64,000 nt of DNA from Streptomyces sp. NBC_00190 (GTDB lineage Bacteria > Actinomycetota > Actinomycetes > Streptomycetales > Streptomycetaceae): the NCBI RefSeq assembly GCF_036203305.1, contig NZ_CP108131.1:1426001-1490000 (forward strand). Direction: 5' to 3'. The translations under genes and the position numbers were made by a program. The notes beneath the pieces were generated by a model that had not been told where the DNA came from, searched no databases, and worked only from the letters and a program-made list of their open reading frames with translations. Positions 18,274 through 25,190 of this stretch are shown piece after piece (the first letter of the stretch is position 1; each line of letters begins with the position of its first letter).

Positions 18274-19560
18274 ATGTCACATCGCATGATCCTCTTACGC
18301 CGTGCCGCGACGGCCGCGGTCCTCCTCGCCACGTTCCTTCCGATCGCAATCGCCGCCCCCGCGCAGGCGGCTGACGACGTCTCCTGCTCCACGTCCGCCG
18401 CCGCCTCCCTCGACCCCGAACAGGCACGGCTCGCCGATCGCCGGACCTCGGCGCTCGTCGAGCGGGCTGGGCTGGCGAGCTTCGTGCGGCGCTTCCCCGC
18501 CGCTCTGTGCTCCGCCCGGGGGCCCGCCGAGGCCGCCCGGCTGCTCGACGAGTGGGGCGAGGCCCTGTGGCAGGCCTCCGTACGACGGGCCCAGGACCCG
18601 CGGCCGGGAGGCGATCTCGCGACCGGCGACGACCGGCCGCTGTACTGGGCGCGTCTCGCCATGACCGCCTCGCTCGCCCGCTGGGAACCGGGATTCGCCG
18701 TCGACCGCCCCGCGCTGCGCGCCCGCTTCGAGGACGCCTCCCGCGGCCTCACGGACAACGGCTTCACCAGCCGGCCCGGCGTGCGGCGCGTCTTCATCAG
18801 CGGCTTCGACCCCTTCGGGCTCGACGCCGAGATCCGCCGCGCCAACCCGTCCGGCTCGGCCGCCCTCCAGCTCAACGGCAGGCGCGTGACCCTCGGCGAC
18901 GGCAGTACGGCCGAGATCCGCGCGGTCGTCCTCCCCGTGCGGTACGCCGACTTCGACGCGGGCATCGTGGAGCGGGCGTTCGCCCCGCGCCTGACGGCCG
19001 GCGGCCCTGGAGCGGCGGACCTCATCACCACCGTCAGCCAGGGCTATCCGGGCATCTTCACCCTGGAGGAGTGGGCGGGCCGGTCCCGGTCCGCGGATCC
19101 CTACCCCGACAACACCGGCGCCCTCTCCGGGGGCACCCGTGCGCATCCGGTGACCGCCCCGGGCCTCGGCGCGGGGCCCGAGTTCATCCGCACCACCCTC
19201 CCCGCGGACGCGGTGACGGGCGCCGTCCAGACGCCGTACCCGGTGCTGCTGAACTCCGCCGTCACCGAGATACCGGCCGACGGGACGGCGCCGGTCGACC
19301 GGGAGGACGGCCCGACCCCCGGCTCGCGGGCCGTGGCGGGCGGCGGAGGCGGCTACCTGTCCAACGAGGTGGCCTACCGCTCCAACCGGCTGCGCGGTGA
19401 GCTGGCCCCGCTGCTGCCGGGAGGCCATCTGCACACCCCCGTGCTCACCGGCCTGCCGGCGGATCCGCAGGCCTTGACCGGCCCCGAGTTCGAACGCAAC
19501 GAGAGCGCCATCGTCTCGGAGGTCCGCGCGGTCCTCGAACACGTCGCCGTCCGCCGCTGA
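18274..19560 (+). CDS. Secreted pyroglutamyl-peptidase-like (peptidase C15) protein
   Basis: The 428-residue protein has an N-terminal Sec signal (basic MSHRMILLRR, a hydrophobic stretch, and cleavage near APAQAAD). The C15-like region has ISGFDPFGLDAEIRRANPSG, the N-terminal hallmark of pyroglutamyl peptidases, and a late GYLSNEVAYRSNRL matching the region around the catalytic Cys in classical enzymes. The Cys appears replaced: the position reads YLSNE rather than YLCN, so activity is doubtful. Codon 8 is TTA (18295-18297), which in Streptomyces points to bldA-dependent translation. A second ATG at 18286 is possible as start. It is divergent from the caspase operon. Confidence 0.8.
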   Translation: MSHRMILLRRAATAAVLLATFLPIAIAAPAQAADDVSCSTSAAASLDPEQARLADRRTSALVERAGLASFVRRFPAALCSARGPAEAARLLDEWGEALWQASVRRAQDPRPGGDLATGDDRPLYWARLAMTASLARWEPGFAVDRPALRARFEDASRGLTDNGFTSRPGVRRVFISGFDPFGLDAEIRRANPSGSAALQLNGRRVTLGDGSTAEIRAVVLPVRYADFDAGIVERAFAPRLTAGGPGAADLITTVSQGYPGIFTLEEWAGRSRSADPYPDNTGALSGGTRAHPVTAPGLGAGPEFIRTTLPADAVTGAVQTPYPVLLNSAVTEIPADGTAPVDREDGPTPGSRAVAGGGGGYLSNEVAYRSNRLRGELAPLLPGGHLHTPVLTGLPADPQALTGPEFERNESAIVSEVRAVLEHVAVRR

Positions 19561-19590
19561 ACGCACTCTCCCCCGCCGGGCCCCGCCGGG

Positions 19591-20457
19591 TCACCGTGGG
19601 GCAGCCGCCCCCTCGGGCCCGGTGGCGGGAGTCTTGAGCCAGCGCGCCGGCAGCGGCTCGTGGGCCAGTACGTATCCCACGGCCATGGCCACCGTGACGA
19701 CGACGAAGAACCCGATCAGCCACGACAGCAGGACGAAGACCAGCCCGAGGCCGCCGAACTGCTCCAGGCTGTGGTCCACGGCACGGGGGATGTAGTACCT
19801 CGAACCCCAGGTGATCACCTGCCCCCCGACGGCGACGAAGACCGCGCCGGGCAGCAGTGGCAGCCACGGCACCCTGGCACCGAGCAGCAGGTGCTGGGTC
19901 CACCACCACAGCAGTGTGCCGCTGACCAGCGCGATGGCGGCGCCGAGGGTACGGCCGACGCCGAAGGCGTCCTGGATCGGCCCTTGGAAGATCAGGGCCG
20001 TCAGCCAGACGGCGAGCCAGGCCACCCACCGCCAGGCGGCGAGGCGGGCTCCGGCCTTGGGCAGGTGCCAGCACCTTTCGCACGTCTTCTGCAGGGCGCG
20101 GCTGCACGCGGTGGCGGACAGCAGCGTCACCACGACGCCCACGGCTCCGGTGCTCGCGACGGCCGTGGTGCTGCCGGCGTCGTACACCTTGCGCACCTCG
20201 TCCAGCGCGGGGTCCGTCAGGCCCAGGGTCGTACTGATCGTCGAGACCAGCTGTTGCTGCACCCAGTCGGGGGCGATCGCGCCGATGACGAAGATGGCGG
20301 GGATCGCGCCGAGGAAGGCCTGTGCCGCCATCCGGGTGGCGCAGTCCAGCACGTTGACGGCCGTGAGCTGTTCGAGGGTCCGGCCCAGGAGCGGTGTATA
20401 CCTGCGCATCCAGCCCGGCACGGCGAACCGGCGCCGTGGGGCTTGCGGTCCGGGCAC
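19591..20457 (-). CDS. YihY/BrkB family membrane protein
   Basis: The 288-residue protein has about six hydrophobic helices in the YihY pattern. LTAVNVLDCATRMAAQAFLGAIP is near the N-terminus, then LGLTDPALDEVRKVY, and a final FVLLSWLIGFFVVVTVAMAVG. These proteins were once misassigned as ribonuclease BN and have no firm function. I choose the GTG at 20457 because GGAAGGAG lies 8 bases upstream. The frame is open to 20592, but that extra 45-residue leader is arginine/serine-rich and unlike the family. It converges with the pyroglutamyl-peptidase gene. Confidence 0.88.
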   Translation of the reverse strand: MPGPQAPRRRFAVPGWMRRYTPLLGRTLEQLTAVNVLDCATRMAAQAFLGAIPAIFVIGAIAPDWVQQQLVSTISTTLGLTDPALDEVRKVYDAGSTTAVASTGAVGVVVTLLSATACSRALQKTCERCWHLPKAGARLAAWRWVAWLAVWLTALIFQGPIQDAFGVGRTLGAAIALVSGTLLWWWTQHLLLGARVPWLPLLPGAVFVAVGGQVITWGSRYYIPRAVDHSLEQFGGLGLVFVLLSWLIGFFVVVTVAMAVGYVLAHEPLPARWLKTPATGPEGAAAPR

Positions 20458-20748
20458 GGTGGCGGCTCCTTCCGGGAGCGGCGCCCGCCGGCTGCGGCTG
20501 CCTCTCCATGAGAAGGATGAGGGAGAGGGGAATATCCGGCATTTCCGGATGATCTGCGACAGCGGACCCTCACGGCGACCACCACCATTCACCCCCGCCC
20601 GGGCCGGCCCTCGCCTGGGGGCAGCACGCGCGAATTATGGGGGGCGAACTCTCATGTGCGTGTCAGGTGCATGGCGTTGACTCGGGCATGCCGATCGGCC
20701 GGCCGGTACGGATCCCGACTCCACTTGTCCTCCGAGGAGGTGACCTCA

Positions 20749-20859
20749 ATGAGCGTTCTCAAGCTCCAGAACCTGCAGCCCGTGGCGACGAACAACAGCG
20801 CTGCCGTCATCAGCCTGACGAGCAGCAGCAGCAGCTGCTGTTCCACCAAGCCGGAGTAA
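20749..20859 (+). CDS. Class III lanthipeptide precursor (LanA)
   Basis: The 36-residue peptide begins MSVLKLQNLQ, the LxLQxL leader motif that class III (LanKC) enzymes recognise. The core is rich in Ser/Thr: Ser22, Thr24, a run Ser25-Ser29, then Cys30-Cys31, Ser32, Thr33, Lys-Pro-Glu. Serines spaced SxxS ahead of a Cys (for example Ser22, Ser25, Cys30 or Ser25, Ser28, Cys31) could form labionin or lanthionine rings. GAGGAGG lies 8 bases before the ATG. A 16-bp hairpin and a LanKC gene follow at once. The adjacent double Cys after five serines is unusual among precursors I know. Confidence 0.9.
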   Translation: MSVLKLQNLQPVATNNSAAVISLTSSSSSCCSTKPE

Positions 20860-20869
20860 CCCCGACGGC

Positions 20870-20906
20870 GATCCGTGCGAGGGCGCCCCGCGCCCTCGCA
20901 CGGATC
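20870..20906 (+). terminator. Perfect 16-bp hairpin between lanthipeptide precursor and synthetase genes
   Basis: Arms 20870-20885 and 20891-20906 are exact inverted complements around the 5-base loop CCCCG. The hairpin begins 10 bases after the precursor stop and ends 58 bases before the LanKC start. In lantibiotic operons such a structure is a partial terminator or 3' stabiliser that lets far more precursor than synthetase mRNA accumulate. That role is inferred from position. Confidence 0.82.
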
Positions 20907-20964
20907 CCGCCGTTTCCACCAGCCGCTGCCGCCCGCGGCACCCCGTACGAACACAGAGGCCGAG

Positions 20965-23664
20965 ATGCGCAACGAACGATGGGTCTACCGATTCCTCTTC
21001 GCGTGGAACGACACGCTGTTCTTCGACCCGCTCGACGTCTCCTACGAGCCGAGGGCCGACCACTTCCTCGCCGGACTCGACGAGCAGGTGCGGGCGCGAT
21101 TCGTCCGCAGCGGCATCTGGTGGAGCCATCGGCACAACCCGGACCTGCCGACCCAGGGCTGGAAGATCCACGTATCGGCGAGTCAGCGCAACGTGCACGA
21201 GGTCGCCGCCTCGGTGATCGGGCACCTCGTGCCGCGCGGTATCGACTTCAAGATCGCTCTCGACCTCAACGTCTTCGAGATGCTCAACTCCAAGGCCATG
21301 TCCCGGGGCAGTGGCGGCAAGCTCGTCACCGTCTACCCGCGTGACGACGACGAGTTCCGGTCGTGCCTGGCCGACCTGGCCCGTGTCCTGGAGGGCGCCG
21401 AGGGCGCCTACGTCCTGTCGGACCTGCGGTACCGCGACAACAAGGCGCTCTACTTCCGGTACGGCCAGTTCCTCGCCACCCACACCGTCGACGTCCTCGG
21501 CCGGCAGGTGCCGCACATCCTGGGACCGGACGGAACCGTCCCCGACGACCGGCGCCCCGGGTACGCCCAACCGTGGTGGGTTCCCTGGCCGTTCACCGAC
21601 TGGAAGCCCGCCGACGACGAGGACGAGGACGACGGCCTGCTCGGCGGTCGGTTCCGGGTGACCGGTGCGCTCCAGTTCTCCAACAGCGGCGGGGTGTACA
21701 AGGCCGAGGACACGGCGGACGACGACCGGCCGGTGGTGCTCAAGGAGGCCCGTCCGCACACCAACATCAACCCGCGCCAGGACCACGACGCCGTGAACAT
21801 CCTCGCCCGGGAGTGGATGTTCCTGAACCGGCTGGCCGGCGTCGGCTCGTATCCGGCTCCGATCGCCACGTTCTCGCACTGGGAGCACCACTACATAGCC
21901 GAGGAGTTCATCGACGGCTCCGACATCCGCTCGGTCCTGCTCGAACGCAACCCGCTCGCGCGGCCCGGGACCGACATCGAGCAGTCCCGGGAGTTCCTGA
22001 AGATCTTCATCGCCGTCTTCCGCGGACTGGCGCGTGCGATCCGGGCCGCCCACGAGCGCCAGGTGATCCTCGGTGACTTCACCCCCGCGAACCTGCTCAT
22101 CGACCCCGACACCTACGCGGTGACCATCGTCGACCTGGAGGCGTGCCGGCTGGCCGAGGCCGGGGACGGCGACGGCGAGGCGCCGCTGGAGAAGCCGGTC
22201 GAGCTCTTCACCCCGGGTTTCAGCCTGTCCCGCAGCCGCTTCAAGGCGTTCGGAACGGAAGGCGACCTGTACGGCCTGGCGAACACCATGGCGTACTTCA
22301 TCTTCCCGATCGCCGCGATGTCCTACCTGCGCGAGGACGTCCTCGACACCTACCGGATCTTCATCGACGACCTGGGCTGGCCGGAGCGGATCCACCGGTT
22401 GCTCACCGATCTGGCCCGGGCCCGGATCACCCTCGACGAGGTGCTCGAAGCCCTGGACGACGAGGCGGAGCTGCTCGGGCAGGTGGCGGCGCCGCCGCCG
22501 CGACCGGTCGTGGAGGAGCGGCTCGGGCTGGCGGAGGCCGAGGCCGGGGTGGCCGCGTTCGTCGACGCCGTCGCCGACACCGGCCGGGACACGCTCTTCC
22601 CCGTGGACCCCTTCGCGCACGTCACCAACCCGCTGAGCCTCGGATTCGGGGCGAGCGGCGTCCTGTGGTCGCTGAACGCCTCCGGTGTTCCGATCCGGCC
22701 CGAATGGCGGAGCTGGCTGCGCGAGAAGCTGGCCGGCATCGACGTGGCGGGGTACCCGGACGGCCTCATGAGCGGCCTGGCCGGCATCGCCTGGGCGGCC
22801 GACTCGCTCGGGCTGCGCACCGAGGCCAGGGAACTGCTGGCACACGCCAACCGGCGCGCGCCCGAGACCGGTGACCACACCTTCTACTACGGCCTCGCCG
22901 GGCTGGGGATGACCAATCTGCGCTTCTTCCTGCGCAGCCACGACCCGCGCGATCTCGCCGCCGCGTGGGACTGCGCGCGTACGCTGTGCGACTCCGCGCA
23001 GCGTGACGGCGGGAGGGCCTACTGGCTGAACGGATTCTCGACCGCGGAGCCGCTGACGGGCCTCGGCTTCGGACAGGCCGGTGTGGCGATGTTCCTGTTG
23101 CGGGCGCACCAGGTCACGGGGGAGGAAGGCTTCCTGCGGGTCGGGCGGGAGGCGCTCGCCTGGGAGATGGCCCATGCCAAGCCACTGGACGCCGCCGTCG
23201 AGGGCAGCCCGGTCATGTTCGAGCACGAAGGGACCATGGAGCCGTACATCGAGGTGGGGTCCGCCGGTGTGGTGCAGGTGCTGCTGCGCTACGGCGACAT
23301 CGACTCCGCGCGAACGGTCCTGCGCGGGCTGGACGTCGGACACTCGGTGCTGCCGGGGTACGCCTTCGGCATGAGCGGGGTCGCCGACGCGCTGCTGGAC
23401 GCGGCCCGGTTCACCGGCGACCGTTCGTACCGTGACACCGCGCTGCGCCAGCTCGACTTCGTCCGGAAGGTGTTCCTGTTCGAACCCGCCGAGCACTTCG
23501 CGGTGCCGCGCCGTGACGGGCAGAGCCTGCTGGGCGTCCCCGGCGAGGGGCTGCTGCGCTGCTCCACCGACTACCTGACCGGCTCCGCGGGCGTGCTGCG
23601 GGTACTCCACCGCGTGAACCACGGGGGCCCGGCCGACTTCCTGCTGGACGAGGCGACGCGGTGA
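20965..23664 (+). CDS. Class III lanthionine synthetase LanKC
   Basis: The 899-residue, three-domain enzyme modifies the precursor just upstream. A phosphoSer/Thr lyase domain spans about residues 1-225. A Ser/Thr kinase-like domain spans about 230-500, with VVLKEARPH (Lys near 260), catalytic loop GDFTPANLLID and metal motif VDLEA. The LanC-like cyclase spans about 540-890 (FYYGLAGLGM, GFGQAGVAM, GYAFGMSGVADALLDAAR). The cyclase lacks the Cys-Cys-His zinc ligands of class I, II and IV enzymes, which defines class III. The ATG has GAGG upstream, and the stop overlaps the exporter's GTG start (GTGA). Confidence 0.95.
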   Translation: MRNERWVYRFLFAWNDTLFFDPLDVSYEPRADHFLAGLDEQVRARFVRSGIWWSHRHNPDLPTQGWKIHVSASQRNVHEVAASVIGHLVPRGIDFKIALDLNVFEMLNSKAMSRGSGGKLVTVYPRDDDEFRSCLADLARVLEGAEGAYVLSDLRYRDNKALYFRYGQFLATHTVDVLGRQVPHILGPDGTVPDDRRPGYAQPWWVPWPFTDWKPADDEDEDDGLLGGRFRVTGALQFSNSGGVYKAEDTADDDRPVVLKEARPHTNINPRQDHDAVNILAREWMFLNRLAGVGSYPAPIATFSHWEHHYIAEEFIDGSDIRSVLLERNPLARPGTDIEQSREFLKIFIAVFRGLARAIRAAHERQVILGDFTPANLLIDPDTYAVTIVDLEACRLAEAGDGDGEAPLEKPVELFTPGFSLSRSRFKAFGTEGDLYGLANTMAYFIFPIAAMSYLREDVLDTYRIFIDDLGWPERIHRLLTDLARARITLDEVLEALDDEAELLGQVAAPPPRPVVEERLGLAEAEAGVAAFVDAVADTGRDTLFPVDPFAHVTNPLSLGFGASGVLWSLNASGVPIRPEWRSWLREKLAGIDVAGYPDGLMSGLAGIAWAADSLGLRTEARELLAHANRRAPETGDHTFYYGLAGLGMTNLRFFLRSHDPRDLAAAWDCARTLCDSAQRDGGRAYWLNGFSTAEPLTGLGFGQAGVAMFLLRAHQVTGEEGFLRVGREALAWEMAHAKPLDAAVEGSPVMFEHEGTMEPYIEVGSAGVVQVLLRYGDIDSARTVLRGLDVGHSVLPGYAFGMSGVADALLDAARFTGDRSYRDTALRQLDFVRKVFLFEPAEHFAVPRRDGQSLLGVPGEGLLRCSTDYLTGSAGVLRVLHRVNHGGPADFLLDEATR

Positions 23665-25190
23665 ACCAGCTGTGGCACACCCTGCGGGGTCACCGGGCCC
23701 AGTTCGCCGTGATCGTGGCCGCCGAGGCGACCATGGGCGGGCTCGAGGCCCTGCTGCACCCGCTGCTGCTCAAGGCGCTGTTCGACCAGGCGATCCTGAC
23801 CGCGGACTTCCGCAGGTTCCTCGTCCTCGGCGGCTGCTACCTGCTGCTCGGCCTGACCCTCAACCTCGCAGGCTACTGGGTGTCCTGGTGGCGCAAGCGG
23901 TACGAGAACGCGTTCACGCTGGTGCTGGAGACGGAGCTGTTGGGCCGCACGCTCGGCCTCGACGGCCGAAAGGTGTCGGAGGCCGGAAACGCCTCCTATG
24001 TCAGCCGCATCCACAACGACGTCTCCGAGGGCGTCCTGCCTGCCGTGGACGTCTGCATCCGCATCGCCCGGCAGACGGTCGCCTCGGTCGTCTTCCTCGG
24101 CGTGCTGCTGTACCTGTCCTGGCAGGCCAGCCTCATCCTGCTGGTCATCGTGCCGCCGCTGGTGCTCGTGAGCAACCGGCTGGCCAAGCGGATCGAGGAC
24201 AACACCGAGTCCGAACGCGAGGCGGAAGCGCGGTACATCAACAAGCTGACCCGGACGCTGGAGTCCTTCCACGCGCTGCGCGGTCTGCCGTCGCTGCGGC
24301 CCGGCACCCGCGCGGCGAACCGGGACGCGCTGCGCGGTTTCCTCGGCATCACCTTCGTCAACTACCGGCTGTCGCAGAAGCAGCGGACGCTCAGCGACCT
24401 GGTCATGAACCTGTCGGACACGGCGTCGATGGTCATCGGAGCCTTCTTCGTCTTCTCGGGCAGGATGTCCTTCGGCAGCTTCCTCGCGTTCGTGAACTCG
24501 CTGTGGCGGGCCGTCACCGGGATCTTCGACCTCGTCAACATGATTCCGCAGGTCCGCCGGAGCTCGGCCGTCCTCAAGCGGATCGAGACCCTGCGCGGCT
24601 CGCGGCAGACGCCGTACCACGACGAAGGATCCGTGGTGCGGGTCCGCGGGGCCCGGGTCGCGTACGGGGACGGCGCCGAGGTGTCGATCGACGATTTCGA
24701 GCTGAGCGCCGGCGAGCACGTGCTGCTCCGCGGTCCCAACGGCTGCGGAAAGACCACGCTCCTGCACATCATCTCCGGGACGCTCGCGCCCGACACCGGT
24801 GCGGTGGTCCTGCCGCCCCGGGTGGCGAGCCTGACCACTCCGGTGAACCTGCCCCCGCTGCCGGTGCGCGAACTGGTCGCCGACGAGCGGCTGCGCACCT
24901 CGATGGGCCTGGACTCCCTGGCCGACCAGCTGCCCTCGGAGCTGTCGTCCGGCCAGCGCCAGCGGGTCGGGGTCGCGGCGCTCCTGAGCGAGGACGCGGA
25001 CGTGTACCTCGCCGACGAACCGTTCTCGAACCTCGACGAGAAGGGCAGGGACCTGGTGCTCAGCAGCCTGCGGGAGCGGACCGGGGGAAAGGCACTCCTC
25101 GTCGTGCACCACGGCGACGAGGAACTCGACGGCCTCTTCGACCGGGTGGCGACCCTGGCGGGGACGCCCGCGCTCTCCGACCGGTCCTAG
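23661..25190 (+). CDS. ABC transporter for lanthipeptide export (LanT-like, no peptidase domain)
   Basis: The 509-residue fused membrane-ATPase protein has about six helices over residues 15-300. Walker A GPNGCGKTT lies near 360, signature LSSGQRQRV near 429, Walker B DVYLADEPFSNLD and H-loop LLVVHHGDE. There is no C39 protease domain, as in other class III clusters, so the leader must be cut by another protease. GTG 23661 overlaps the LanKC stop, showing coupling. The last four bases, CTAG, are shared with the stop of the convergent LAL regulator gene. Confidence 0.92.
   Translation: MNQLWHTLRGHRAQFAVIVAAEATMGGLEALLHPLLLKALFDQAILTADFRRFLVLGGCYLLLGLTLNLAGYWVSWWRKRYENAFTLVLETELLGRTLGLDGRKVSEAGNASYVSRIHNDVSEGVLPAVDVCIRIARQTVASVVFLGVLLYLSWQASLILLVIVPPLVLVSNRLAKRIEDNTESEREAEARYINKLTRTLESFHALRGLPSLRPGTRAANRDALRGFLGITFVNYRLSQKQRTLSDLVMNLSDTASMVIGAFFVFSGRMSFGSFLAFVNSLWRAVTGIFDLVNMIPQVRRSSAVLKRIETLRGSRQTPYHDEGSVVRVRGARVAYGDGAEVSIDDFELSAGEHVLLRGPNGCGKTTLLHIISGTLAPDTGAVVLPPRVASLTTPVNLPPLPVRELVADERLRTSMGLDSLADQLPSELSSGQRQRVGVAALLSEDADVYLADEPFSNLDEKGRDLVLSSLRERTGGKALLVVHHGDEELDGLFDRVATLAGTPALSDRS

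Noticed and set aside
20746..23622. Very long minus-strand open frame (958 codons) opposite LanKC
   Set aside because: It is a GC-rich shadow frame: its composition is low-complexity and it lies fully opposite a gene with clear domains.
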